Assembly: GCA_015499995.1 (NCBI GenBank)
Contig: JADNRV010000073.1
Span: forward strand, 1 to 64,000
Reading direction: 5' to 3'
Length of the DNA: 64,000 bases
Origin: Flammula alnicola
Taxonomy: Eukaryota; Basidiomycota; Agaricomycetes; Agaricales; Strophariaceae
Part shown: positions 12,872 to 25,161 of the stretch, piece after piece
Position numbering within the stretch: the stretch's first letter is position 1
Layout: each line of letters starts with the position of its first letter
The notes under the pieces: model-generated
The model's input: the letters and a program-made list of their open reading frames with translations, nothing else
The model's database searches: none
What the model was told of the DNA's origin: nothing
Position numbers and translations under genes: made by a program

Positions 12872-15800
12872 TCATCCCGAGGTCCACGCAGTAACAGTGG
12901 ACGCGAAGCCATTGATATTATCCTTCTGGTCGATCAATCCAATGCGATCGATGCTCAGTTGATAAGTCGTTGCGACGGTCGATAAGCTATAGATGCTGAT
13001 ATCCGCTGAAGAGTCAACGTTAAGGATTTGACTTTGACAGTTTCTGGTATTGAGGCAGTCTTGGGAATAGTTCTTGATTCAAACGTCGTCAGTTTTTTAA
13101 AGGAAGATGGTATTTTATACGCACGACGAAGAAGCTGTACAACCCGCACCTAGAAAGCAAGAGACCCGTCTCATCAGAAACATATCACGGAAAGATAAGG
13201 CAATAAAGATACCGAAGATCAGAATATTATGAGAATCTTGGACAGTCAATGCCCATGAAGATGCGTTTCCTTCGTACGGAACTGGATCATGGTAATCAGG
13301 ATTAAGACTGAACGGTGTCGGTACGGCAGGTTTGGGTTGAAAGTAAGGCTGCAGAGATAAGAGAGAAGTTAGCACTTGACGATAAAGCCGGGTTTAGCTC
13401 ATGAGACGCACACTCTCCGTTTGAATCAACCCCATGTAATGATTTGTCGCTCCTACCAAGTTATACTGATAGATAACATGGTGCTCTGCTGCATGAAAAC
13501 TGATCTTAGCGTGGTCTGCGAGACACTATAACATAAGATAAATGAGCGTACAGGCCGTTCCGATCATCCACACAGGTCCCTGAGACTCTGACAAAATACC
13601 GCGTCCCGCGTAAGCGGTGATCTGGCCTTCGCCTTCGTAGTCCAGATCGTGGTCTGCAAGCCAGACCCAAGTACCCTGTGGCTCGTCAGTTTGTACAAGC
13701 GAATGTGACAATAAAATAATACAACACACCTCGAAGTACCCTGTCGCGGAAGGAGTGATGTGTAAACTCAGGAAGGCGGCGTAGCATGGATCATACGGCC
13801 CAGTTCCGAGTTGGGGACAAGTCGAACCTTCGAGATTTGTCCCTCTGCCTTTGATATAATAATAAGTTCAGAATTCGTTAGACAAGCGATGTAACATGTA
13901 AAGTGCATACTTCCAGCAAGTCTAAATGTCAATAGTAAGGCTTCAATACAATCTTCAGGCCTCAAGCTCAGTAAAGGGGTTCCACGAACCTGATATGGGT
14001 ATCCCACATCCCAGCACCCGCCTGCACGCCTTCAGGTTCTCTCACATTCCACTCAACGACGATTGCACCAGCAGCAGGCCCGACAGTCGTGAACACGACA
14101 TCAGTAATCTCTGTTACCCCTTGCGCTTGTCCGTGCTTCTCACCGACCCGGAATACCACCTGTGGATTCTTCTGGTCCTGGAACGCCGGTCCTTTGCCTG
14201 CGAGCACCGACCAGGCTTCGCCAACGAGGCGCGTGCCGGCAGGGATAGTCAGCGTTGATGACACGATATAAAACCCTGCGTCGAGGAAGATTATATTGCA
14301 TGCTGAGTACTGTGGTATCGCCTCGTGAGCGAACATCGAAGTAAATCAAGATGATAGAAACAGACCTCGTTGAAGAGCGCCTGCAGGGCAGCGGTATCGT
14401 CCGTTACACCATCGCCGGTAGCGCCGTGATCTCGCGCACTGACGAAATCGTCCACGTCATGGTCTTCGTACTGTGGATGGCCTCTGCTCACGATTCTGCC
14501 CTCCGGATCGAGCAATGACCCTGCCTTGTTAGGGGCAGCTACGTTACCCTGGGTGAAAACGGCCTGCCCATTGTTCCCGCTATAGACATTGCCCTGAACC
14601 CAAGACGCGATGGTCTTCGTCCTGACTGCAGGAGAAGTACCCGGGAGGACAACAGTGCCGTTCATGACGCCCACCGCCACAGGGACATTGGTCAGCTCCG
14701 CGTTGTTGATGACGAGCGACCCGGCGAGCGTGCCATTGGATGGTTGTGAGGTGCGAATAAAGATGGGTGTGTTGTTGACGACCGCATCAATTACCGCTTG
14801 GGCACCTGTTGTCTGTTCTTTTACATCAGCAATAGTTAGAGGCGTCAATTGTTTAATGTGCTTTACCTGTGTGGCGACTGTAAGGCCTCCTGTTGAGATG
14901 TCGAACCCAACCTAGAGAAGTGTAAGGGCCCTGTTTAATAACGCGTCATTTCGATGCCATACCTGGCAATTGTTAAATTTTACGTCCTGATAGGTCCATC
15001 CTCAACGTTTCATAAGCAACAGCGTTGGATTTGAAAGAAAAAACTCACCCCAGTTCCATAAACTATAGACACCGATTTGAGCATTATTCACGGTGATATT
15101 CCTGACCGTGAATCTTGAAGGAAAACGCATCAGAAAATTATGAATGGAAGGGAGAAGTAGCTCACTGCTGATTTCCGCCCCAAATCCCATATTTCCCTAA
15201 GCAACGTAGCATTAATGCTGCATTCAAAAATTTCAAGAAGTGATTTGCCTCCATTGAACACCAAATCACCCATGAATCCACCACTGCCGGAAATTAGCAC
15301 GATGGAGATGCAGAATGGCAATGCTCGATTACCTTCCATTTTCCATCCAAATGCCTGTGAACAAAATATCAATATGTTTCGAGTAAGAGACATAATATTT
15401 GCTATACCTTGATGAGCAGTATTTGAGGCAGCAGACATTTCGAAAACGATATTAATGAGAGAGGTGGCCTGAGCGACTTGCCAGTGTATACCGGTTCCTT
15501 GCTGTTTCTGCGGAGGTACCCTATCGAGAACTGGGTCAGAAAGCTGGCCGACTATGCAACTACGAAATCTTACTGCCGGACGTCGATCACAAAATTCCTG
15601 ATTGACCGATGGCTACACGACGGTACGTGAGTTATCTGAATGTGAGGCCTACTGATTGACCTACAAGTTATTCGTGGCTTGGAAATACTGAGAACCGCCT
15701 CCGCCCGGAATATACGGATTGGCATCTACATTTTCCAATCCGTCAACAATAGCTCTAAAAAAGGACATACATATGCACCTATCACAGCCATTCCATCAAA

Positions 15801-16560
15801 TGTCGGTGCTGCTAGCAAAATTGGAGGGACTTTGGCGTCGCCGATGAGCTGGGTGTAGTAATACGGGATGATAGGAGCAGAGATGAGGTATGTCCTACGA
15901 GGAGAATTGCGTTAAACTTGGAATTCGATCAGGAATGGAAAAAATTGTCTACCCTTGTGGAAAGTAAACGATGGCAGGAGAGAGGCTTCGCGTTGTGTGA
16001 ACACCGTGTAAAAGTGACCGCAACAAGAACTCACGTCGATGAAGCGCAACTGCCGCCGCCACAGCGATTTTGCGATGTTATAGCAAGACTTAGGGTGGCT
16101 TTATGAGAGAAAATAGGTGACCAGACAGCACAATGGACGCACTTTATTGCCTTCGTATCATCATGCACACCATCTCCAACTGCCCCATAGTCCTGTCAGT
16201 GAGAGCCAAACGTAAACATCCATAGAGCGCGGTAGTCTTGGCTAGACCACTAACTTTCACGTTCCTGAAGACCTTGTATCCCACAGGATCGGGATTGAAT
16301 GGCGATCCTCCCTGATGCTTGATCTTCTCCATCCAAAATGGAGCATCCGTGTCAGTCGTTTTTTGGTTGTGGCATGTGGTAGCCTTATGAGATGGTATGG
16401 ATTTTAAGATGGAGTTGAATACAGATTTTGCTGCCATGACTGGCTCGAGACCGGGAGGAGGTATGACAACCGCATGAACCGTCTGGACGACATAAAACAG
16501 CAAGAAGACGGAAGCTGTGACCAGGAGGCGCGACGTGTGACATGTATCACGTGTGATCAT
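12872..16560 (-). CDS. Secreted exo-beta-1,3-glucanase, glycoside hydrolase family 55
   Basis: GH55 enzymes release glucose or short oligomers from beta-1,3-glucan of fungal walls. A hydrophobic signal peptide starts at 16560 (LLVTASVFLLFYVVQTVHA). Many exons carry the two beta-helix repeats: DYGAVGDGVHDDTKAI opens the first and DHGATGDGVTDDTAAL the second. Between them are DANPYIPGGGGSQYF, RSIRNFVIDVR, GTGIHWQVAQATSL, GGFMGDLVFNGGK and GGNQQFTVRNIT; after them GTWVWLADHDLDYEG, YAGRGILSE, EHHVIYQYNLVGA and a C-terminus NGFASTVTAWTSG. All are family hallmarks. One intron (15248-15197) starts with GC rather than GT. Near 13141 a single missing base is needed to read GAGLYSFFV, so the frame is broken there in this sequence. 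Otherwise complete. Confidence 0.9.
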
Positions 16561-17009
16561 ATCGTTGGATTAGGCGCGCAGCAACACCCAATGACTCAGA
16601 TATTCAAACGAATGGACTCTCAAAGAGAGGTTTACGAGGGGCTTAAGAACGTGAATGATAACTCAGCGTCTATATAATAGTGGGTATACGCCCAGGGTCA
16701 GAGAAGCGCTAACAAATTTCGTCCGAATTCGAAGCGAAGAAGACACGAACATTATGATTTACGTGGGTTCAATGGAAGCTGCTGGACGACATGCGTTTGA
16801 AAAAGGATATCACAGATTAACTATGCTAGTATTCTGAGAGGATGTCGACATAGTTCTTAGAAGACTGGTGAAAGCATGAAGCATGCTGCACCATCGAACT
16901 ACTTAGTGGAGGGCGATGATCGTCGAGCGTTTCAATGGCCGAGATGTGCTTAGTCTCGTAAGGCAGGACTGTTGCATTTCGCACAGTAGATTACCCTTCG
17001 TCTTAATTA
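16561..17009. other. Upstream flank of the GH55 gene, no gene seen
   Basis: Promoter-side sequence of the minus-strand glucanase, up to the TIR element starting at 17010. No coding signal. Confidence 0.55.
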
Positions 17010-17564
17010 CAGTCGGACCCCTCATAACCATACCCCTCGGTGGACGGCCAGGCTATGGGTTATGAGGGGTTATTGCCTTAGAGAGGTGTGTTAAAAATAG
17101 ATTCAAAATCATTGAAAGAATTTGTGGACCATGGAGGAGGGATTCATGTTGAAATATGCCATGGACAGTAATGTGAATCATATCCGCTGAAGAAGTTCAG
17201 TTAATACCAATGAAAACGGTATCTTGGTCATAAGAGCCGTGTGAAAATCATGCCATGGTTATGTTTTTGAGGCGAAAATGACAATTCTGTTGGATAAAAG
17301 GCGCAAAAAGGCTACTTTAGAGCTGCTCAGGTGGCGCGTCATGGTGATGGGCAACCAATAAACTAATTAGTTGACCCTAAAGTCATGATGTTCTACCTAA
17401 TATGGTAGTTAAAACCTATGGGTTTTGCCTGCCGGGGGGTATGGGTTATGGGTTATTGGGGACCTATGGTTTATGGTATGCAATTCCCCGCACACCGAGT
17501 CGGTGGGCGGGTCGAGCTATGGGATATGGGCTATGAGGGATATGGGTTATAAGGGGTCTGACTG
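17010..17564. mobile_element. Non-autonomous TIR element with TA target duplication (Tc1/mariner-like)
   Basis: The ends are inverted repeats of about 24 bp: CAGTCGGACCCCTCATAACC on the left and its counterpart CAGTCAGACCCCTTATAACC on the right strand. TA lies directly outside both ends (17008-17009 and 17565-17566). Subterminal DNA is full of short TATGGGTTAT-type words, and the left end can form its own hairpin. No transposase frame is present, so this is a 555-bp MITE. The CAGT start and TA duplication fit the Tc1/mariner (pogo/Fot1) superfamily; the family assignment is inferred. Confidence 0.82.
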
Positions 17565-17566
17565 TA

Positions 17567-18698
17567 TCAAACATTTGTAACCTATGAATAATTTACGTGA
17601 AATTGATAGGAATCAAAACTACCCGAGTCGCCGTAATGAACACTATAAATATAACTCTCATACTCCCCATGGCTTACATCCATTTGTGATAGGCTCAAAT
17701 GTGGCGAGGAGCAGTAAGTTAAACCAAGTCCAGCAGCTATAATGTCAGTTATACTGCTTTTGATAAGCAATAATTAAATAAGGCAACCATTTGTGCGATG
17801 GAAAATTACAACGGGGCTTTAAAAGGCACCTTCTTTGACTGGTGATAGAGCTGTTAATCCGACAAGACCTGGAGGATACTTGTAAGTGTTATAGAAGGGT
17901 ACCTGAATTATGCTCTATAATCGCCTCGGCACTGGAAAAAACTACAGACTATGCATAGTCTATAATGCAAATCTGACGCGATGTCATTCAAATGAGCCAG
18001 AGGATACCTGTTCGACTCCCTGTGCGGACCCCAATGGCCCCACGTCGCCCCGTGCGTGTCTTCCTCCATGGGTGTTTTTCAAACACAACAATGTCTCTTT
18101 TTTCGAGTCCATCGGACCCGCATGAAAGAACTCGTTTTACACATTCCCCATTTCTTTCTCGCTCAGTAACTTAGTGATTTGTCACACTCAACCTGTAAGC
18201 CGCTGAAACCGAGCCGCGACTCCGAGTGAAAGCGCCCGCTGGGGTCGAATGCAGTCCACTGCTCCAAATGGGTCCCAATGGAGCATAATGTAAACACATA
18301 ACTCTTTACACATAGCTCTGTAAAAGACATTTTATCTGGCTACATAAGGGGTTATTCGGGTCTGTCGGTTGTAGAGCGTTAAAGAGGTATACCACTTGAG
18401 AATGAAATAGCACTGTGTGTTTTAAGAATATCCATGAAATCGCCCGGTACTTACTGGATAAGAAATGAAGACAAATTTGTCAGTCTCATATAAATGGGCG
18501 CCTATTCTGCTTATCTTATCAAATCGGCATTATCCGCTGCCCTGCAACTTGAACATCTCGGATCCACCACCAAATTTGGTATCTCACTGTCTCCAACTGG
18601 CCTCTAACAGAACGATGGAACATGTTTTAACGGGCCTTGTAAGGTGTTGCGTGCACACCATGCTTACATGCACACACTGCCAGAAAGCCGATAAACTA
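17567..18698. other. Intergenic between two mobile elements, no gene seen
   Basis: Short open frames only. No signal for protein or RNA genes that I can support. A GTTCGACTCC word near 18009 resembles a tRNA B box but no cloverleaf can be drawn around it. Confidence 0.5.
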
Positions 18699-19626
18699 TG
18701 ACTGCCCAGGTGCACTTTTATTCCCACGCGCGCGCGCGCGCGCGAGTTGTGTCTGTGTGTGCACCCAAGGTGGCCTCAACTCAAGTAAAACTACAATTCC
18801 GTCAGGCTGTCAGCTCATTGGACCTCCCTCCATATATTTATTAGTTGTAAATAGCGTTTATCACCGTTTGTTAACCCAAAATGAAGTGAACGGAACCATT
18901 TTCGACAATGGTCAAACACTTTCCCACGGGTGCTACAATCTCTACCGAGAAAGCATTCGGGACTCGGGAGTTCAGGGGAGAAATTTGAAGGTGATTCTTT
19001 TGTAGCAATAATCTAAATTTCTTACAATTTGAGCTTAGTTACACTTTGAAGACCTCATGCACCTCAAATCTAAAAGACTATCATTAAGACCTGCTTAAGG
19101 TTCAACAAATATTAATATTATCTAAAAAAAATAGTCGTGGAAAGGTCTATTCGTTTATTTTCAAGGCCGTTGTAGGTTGACTGAAGGTTCAGAGATTTTG
19201 GATTTGAGTCAGCCTGGACAGTGGAGGCATGCATACACCAAAGTCTGAACGTAAAAATTAATCTGCTATTAAGAGGTCTTTAATATAAAACTTGTAAGAA
19301 ATTTAAATTATTGCTATAATAGATTTGACAAAAGGATTGTCGCCTTCAAATTTCTCCATTGAACTCCCAAATGCTTTCTCGGTAGAGATTGTAGCACCCG
19401 TGGGAAAGTGTTTGACCATTGTCAAAAATGGTTCCGTTCACTTCATTTTGGGTTAACAAACGGTGATAAATGCTATTTACAACTAATAAATATATGGAGG
19501 GAGGTCCAATGAGCTGACAGCCTGATGGAATTGTAGTTTTACTTGAGTTGAGGCCACCTCGGGTGCACACACAGACACAACTCGCGCGCGCGCGCGCGTG
19601 GGAATAAAAGTGCACTTGGGCAGTCA
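18699..19626. mobile_element. Foldback element with about 330-bp terminal inverted repeats and TA duplication
   Basis: Bases 18699-19027 reappear inverted at 19292-19626 with scattered differences. Both outer ends start TGACTGCCCA and are flanked by TA (18697-18698 and 19627-19628). Each arm contains a (CG)8-9 run, at about 18727-18744 and 19582-19600. The roughly 265-bp core is AT-rich and has no open frame. Structure and TA duplication suggest a non-autonomous DNA transposon; I cannot name its family. Confidence 0.82.
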
Positions 19627-19970
19627 TAATAAAAGTCCGACCGGCAACCCCAACGTACGAACGGAAACGGATCCGGCACCGTCCGGCGCTCCAACTTTGT
19701 TGCCAATAATCGACTACTCACTCCACCAATGCCACACCAATGTGTCTCTCACGCGTCTCTCGCGTCCTCCTCGGCAAGTTTACGAAGCATGACGGCGACG
19801 AATAAATAGTCTTCGAGAGTGTCATCTTCGGCGTGTCAGCATCGGCTAGTCTACCGTTTGCGAAGCATATACCTCCGGATCCACTTTTCTCACATGCACC
19901 AAGTTTTGCTTTGACGACGTCGACGAACCCTCACAGACCAGAGATACCCACTTAGACGATATACAAGACG
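19627..19970. promoter_or_regulatory. Probable promoter region of the MFS gene
   Basis: The 344 bp between the foldback element and the MFS start codon. The element insertion at 18699-19626 therefore sits close upstream of the gene. No specific control site is recognised. Confidence 0.35.
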
Positions 19971-22535
19971 ATGTCAAGACTGACTACACCGCCGCACTTG
20001 ACCACGCCCACGCCCAACGCCAATAGATCTTCGAACGCACCAACAGAATCCGCACCGACGCTCCCGGGGGAAAGGCTCTCTGAAGACGCTGACGACAAGA
20101 GCCCAAAGGAAAGGCTTTACGCTGTCACGTCGGACCGAGTAGACGAAAGCGCCGAACGCGGCGAGGAAATGGAGGCGGGCGAAGAGGACAGCGACGTGTT
20201 GTGGGTCGACTGGGATGGGCCGACGGACCCTATGAATCCAAAAAAGTACGTCTCTTCGACCTTCGAGAGCTCAGGTAATTAACCTATAATGTTTGATATA
20301 GCTGGTCATATAAAAAGAAATGGGCTGCCACCATCGTTGTCTCGTCGTTTACATTTATATCCCCCGTCTCGTCGTCCATGGTGGCGCCAGCCACCGAACA
20401 GATAGCACGACAATTTGGAATATCGAGCACCGTGCTGATCGCCATGACCACAAGCGTGTTCGTATTAGGATACGGCAAGTACCTTCAAAATCTTGAGTCG
20501 CACCATCTCATTTTGATTTTGATTTAGCCATCGGTCCACTAGTAAGTCTTACCCACAAACAACCTTGTCATTGGCACTCACTGCGCACAGTTTCTCGGCC
20601 CCCTTAGCGAGATATACGGCCGTTCTCGTGTACTCCAATGCGCCAACTTGTTCTACCTCGGTAGGTTGACTCGTGCCTTCCACGTTTCTTTGTTCTTCAC
20701 TCACACGCTCACACGATGAATCGATCACGCAGCATGGAACCTTGGATGTGGCTTCGCACAGAATGGAAGCCAGCTCATCGCATTTCGGTTCTTGGCTGGT
20801 CTAGGTGGGAGTGCGCCGCTTTCCGTACGTCAAAATTTCCTTCTTACCGCCACATGCCACCGCTGATTGCTGTGTTAGATCGGTGGAGGCGTTCTCGGCG
20901 ATGTTTGGCATGCAGAAGAAAGAGGCAGGGCCATTGCGATATACTCGCTAGCACCGTTGCTGGGACCTGTGGTTGGGCCCGTTTGTGGAGCCTGGTTAGT
21001 ATGAATGGAGACGTTACTTGTAAATTCTGACTAGTTCTCTTCACAGGATCGCGGAACGATCGACATGGAGGTGGGTATTTTGGTCCAGCAGTATCGTGGA
21101 CCTCATGATCCAGTTTTCGGGTTTATTCTTCCTGCGCGAAAGTGTGTGCGCTCTTTCACACTTTGACGCGAAATTAATTTGGCTGACGATACAATTGCCT
21201 AGCGTTTGCACCGTATCTGCTAGACAAAAAGGCGCAAGGGATACGCAGGATACTCGACCTCGAGACAGGACCTCATAAACGTGTAATGACGGTGTATGAA
21301 TCGAGTGGTGACAGATCGTGAGTTTCTTCTATCTCTATTTTCTGGACAAATTGCTAATCATTCAATCGCTTTCCAACGATAGATGGCAACATATATTTCG
21401 CAAAGCGTTGACGCGTCCGTTCCTCCTTTTCGGTCAAGAGACCATCGTGCAAATTCTGGGTATCTACATGGCATTTGTATACGGTAACTTCTACCGTATG
21501 TTTCCCGTCCAAGCTCTCTGAATAAGTTTTTAAACTAACGAAATAAACAGTGTTCCTGACGACTATGCCCGGCATATTTTCAAATGTATACAAAGAACAA
21601 CCTGGAATCGGAGGGCTGCACTACATCGCGCTGGGCGTTGGCCTGTCGCTCGCGTCTCAGATCAACGCACACTTCATGGATAAGATATACGTAGACCTCA
21701 AAAATAAAAACGGAGGTGTCGGGGAGCCAGAGTTTCGCCTGCGTAAGTGTTTACTCATTCTCCGTTTCTCGGGGCGTCGAATTGTGTGGAGTCTGAGATC
21801 CGTTTTTTCGGTCTGCAGCGTCTATGTTTCCGGGGACGATTTTGCTTCCGTTTGGATTGCTCCTTTCGGGTTGGTCGGCAGAGGCCAAGCTACATTGGAT
21901 TGCTACGGATGTCGTGAGTATTTCATCTAGAAACTTCTGATAAACCCATCTAACGGTTTTATTTCAGGGAATTGCGTGTGTCGGGGCGGGCTTGATCCTC
22001 GTCTTCCAATCTATGCAGACATACGTTGTGGATGCTTTTACCTTGCATGCCGCATCAGGTATGTTTCTGTCCCGGGTGGAAACCGATGTACTATGTTATT
22101 AATTTTTCCTCTCGCTAGCTCTTGCGGCAGTCTCATGTTTACGCTCTCTCACTGGATTTGGGTTCCCGCTGTTCGCCCCTGCTATGTACACCAAGCTCGG
22201 CTACGGAAGGGGCAATACTATCCTCGCATGTTTGGCCATTGCCTTGGGTTGTCCTGCGTGAGTTCTACTCTGTTCATGTATCGAATCGTGCTGATCAAAT
22301 CCTTTGATCTAGTCCATTTCTGCTGTGGAAATACGGTAGGATCATAAGAATGAGCAGCAAATATGCACGTAAACCGCATATGCATCACATTCCCGGGAAT
22401 GACGTGGACAACGGAGATAAAGAGGTCGTTGAAGCGGAGAACCATCAGGCGCCACAATCTGCAAACCCGAACTCGGAAAAAACGGAAGCGACACAAGGAG
22501 AGGTTGTTACAGCGAGTGAGCAGGAGAAGGTTTGA
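19971..22535 (+). CDS. MFS multidrug/polyamine-type transporter (DHA1-like)
   Basis: Plasma-membrane proton antiporter of the major facilitator superfamily. About twelve exons join in frame; the first seven borders are 19971-20245, 20302-20474, 20528-20541, 20591-20660, 20733-20824 and 20879-20994. The product has an acidic N-terminal tail, WVDWDGPTDPMNPKNW just before the first helix, the loop motif GPLSEIYGRSRV after helix 2, and LAPLLGPVVGPVCGAW, the antiporter motif C of helix 5. A central loop KRVMTVYESSGDRSW and later helices (QILGIYMAFVYGNF, SLTGFGFPLFAPAMY) complete the 12-helix pattern; the tail is hydrophilic. Exon 3 is only 14 nt, and the intron before it uses a GC donor (GCAAGT). 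Substrate cannot be told from sequence. Confidence 0.88.
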
Positions 22536-23031
22536 TTAATGATTGGCTGACCGTCGAGACTGAGATATTTGGACAATTATATTTTATATTCGACTTGTGG
22601 CACCCGCTATATATAGGCTGCCTCGAGCCACTAATAATGGAACTACTTATATACATACATCCGCGTTGTTGTAGGCTGAAGCCGCCTGTCACCTCATGTT
22701 CCATATATTGGCAGACAAAGCATTCCCGGCAACGGTGGAAGATGTCGTAAGGGATGACAGTCATGCTGAGGGTGAAAAATGCGCTGCGTCTTTGTCACTC
22801 ATAGTGTTTACACACCCCAGCTATATTCATTCTTTTCGCTAATATCTGCAGGTGTTAGTGGAACCTACGCCTCAAGTACCACATTCGCTTCTGCTTTGCT
22901 AGGCAGTCGTGCAAGGCAAAGAAGGATGTTCATGCTGACAGACCTCTTTTCGCGCTTGGTAGTCAATTTGCACATGGCACAATCATTTTTACACTCGCGT
23001 CTACGTGAATACGATGCTGTAAATTTATTCC
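22536..23031. other. Intergenic between convergent genes, no gene seen
   Basis: 3' flanks of the MFS gene and the GST gene. No coding signal. Confidence 0.6.
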
Positions 23032-23836
23032 TCACAAGATAGTTTCATACTTCTTCAGATTGTCGATAAGATTCTGCCAGCGTCCGTCATGCCATGAGGT
23101 GATGTCCTTCCACTGCTGACTATCTTCACCCCAAACAATCCTCAGCCAAATCACATAACCGGCGATGACGAAATCCGCCCAGGATACTGTATCGTCCATT
23201 AAGAACGGACCACCGCTCTTCGCGTACCAGACGTCGACCGTGCCGAGACCGTCTTTGTACTTTTCCCATTCCGCGTCGGCTTTCTCTCCTTTCGGGACAA
23301 GGTCTTCAAGCTTCATCCCAAATTCTTGTTCCCTCGTACGACGGAAGTATTCTTCGCTTGGAGGGTTGAGGTTTACGCACACGACGGGAAGGATGAAGCT
23401 CCATAAAGCGTCTAGATATCCCAGGTAAGTGTCCTCGAAGGGTGTTTGCAATCCCAACGTATTATACGGGAAGAGGCTAGGAGTTGGGTAGGTCTTTTCA
23501 AGGTATTCGGCGATGAGGAAAGAGTCGGCGATGTATACTCCAGTGGATGGGTCGTGAATGGCGGGGAGAGTGAAGTACGGACTCCCGTCGGGGTTCTGGC
23601 TTGTTGGCAAGATTCCGAATTTCTTACAATGCGCTTCGATATCTGGAAACTCGATCCATTCAGTTTTATAAGGGATGCCTTTGAAGTTGAGGCAGTATCT
23701 GCCACGAGTTGTCAGATACACGAAAGAAATCAAATTTTATTTTTACTATTGAAGCCTCTCACCTCGTCTTCCATGTGTTCGGTGACCAGCCACGTCCTGG
23801 AAGCGTTGACGGAATATCGTAAAATATGATAGTCAT
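23032..23836 (-). CDS. Glutathione S-transferase, etherase-like (probably GSTFuA class)
   Basis: Two exons: 23836-23763 and 23698-23032, joined over a GTGAGA...GCAG intron, give 246 residues, normal for this family. The first exon supplies MTIIFYDIPSTLPGRGW and SPNTWKTR, and the junction makes KTRYCLNFKGIPYKTEW. This is the N-terminal thioredoxin-like domain of fungal etherase-like GSTs; LPAIHDPSTG and IADSFLIAEYLEKTYP follow, then an all-helical C-terminal domain with DDTVSWADFVIAGYVIWL. Starting at the internal Met at 23733 would lose the glutathione-binding N-terminus. Likely role: conjugation or binding of wood- or stress-derived small molecules. The class name is inferred from the motifs. 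Confidence 0.85.
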
Positions 23837-25161
23837 GAGGGCAACGCAGAGAGAGCAGGACGTGCCTCGAGCTTAAGATGCAGTAGATAATGACCTGGGG
23901 GTGTTTAAAATTCATCAGGAATGGTGGGCTTATAAGTATGTTCTGGGGTGATAACGGAGACTGAAAAATGCTTGGAAACCATCTGAAATTCGATATCATA
24001 CATATGCGAATTTGAAAATGGTATCTGAGTAATCGAGTCAGAAGACAATTAATTGTCCCAGTACTGAGTCCCACCACTAGAAAAAGGACATGAGGTAAAG
24101 GACGCTATTGGGAAATGAGTACACACGAATTCCCGTCGAGACTAAAGCCAGGACCGGCTTCCAGGAACCGAGGTAGGCATATTCCCAGCTTCTCCTATCT
24201 GAAAGATTAGCGAAAATCGACGTTTGTGCTTTGCTTCCGAACCTCGAAACGAACGCGATTCCTCACAATGCCACCTCCACCCAATCACCCTTTCACATGC
24301 TACGCCTGCGACATTTTATACCACCCTAGTACTTAACATCAATATTACGACTCACAAGAATTCCTACTTGATCTCAAGTAATGCACCCTGAGACCAACTG
24401 ATGCACAGGGGAACTCGGCTACGCGAGCGCGAAACCGCTCTACCTCCTCTAGCAATCTGAAGCTCGCCTCCCAGGCGTTCTTGGCGTTCTTGACATTCAG
24501 CATCATGATTAGTGTTGCGATCCAGATTCCGACTTCTTCATGGATCATGAAGTGATTACTTCGATTGAGGCGTAAGCAATAATTAAAACCATGTGCGCAG
24601 CAATTTTCGAGAAGAGGAGGGATGGTCCATGCTGGTAGTCGTGAAGAGGACTGGGAAGAATTGAGAATTGAGGATGGATGTGGAATAAAGTGAGAGTCAA
24701 AGCAATGTCGAAAGTTTCTTGAGATGCGTTGTATGCTCCTGCCGGTGGTTTCAAATAAAGACAAATAAAGATACTTACACAACGCGTCTCGCGTCGAAAC
24801 GAATTTGAAATTTGCGGCCAATGTTGAGCGGACTCTATCAAGACTCTATTATGTAGGACTCTAATCAAGTCGCCAAGGAACCCTGGCCTTTCCCTGGTTC
24901 AGAGCCTACTCCTCCAAGTAAGCACTAAATACATCGGGGCCAGCAATCTGGGATTCTCCAATAAATCTAAGAGTCTTGCAGTCGGAAGCTCTGGAAGGAT
25001 CCGGCTCTGAGTTTCAGCTGTGGCTTTTTTGGTTAGAATAACACTTTTTTTTTTGTTTTTTTTTTTTTGTTTTTGTTTTTGTTTTTTTTTTTCAAATAGG
25101 ATGAACGTGTCACGTAAGTTCCTCGGTTCTTCAAGCGAGCGCTAGTCTTATTTGTATATCT
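23837..25161. other. Mostly non-coding; one weak minus-strand open region
   Basis: Minus-strand frames at 24345-24868 contain a locally plausible segment (HEEVGIWIATLIMML, AWEASFRLLEEVERF) and possible GTAAGT and CAAG splice signals, but I could not build one convincing gene. A T-rich tract with spaced G lies at 25045-25092. Confidence 0.4.

Noticed and set aside
17990..18030. tRNA candidate from a GTTCGACTCC B-box-like word
   Set aside because: No A box at the right distance and no acceptor-stem pairing could be drawn.
25045..25092. Poly(T) tract as a retroposon tail
   Set aside because: Interrupted by regular G and with no adjacent retroelement sequence or target duplication.
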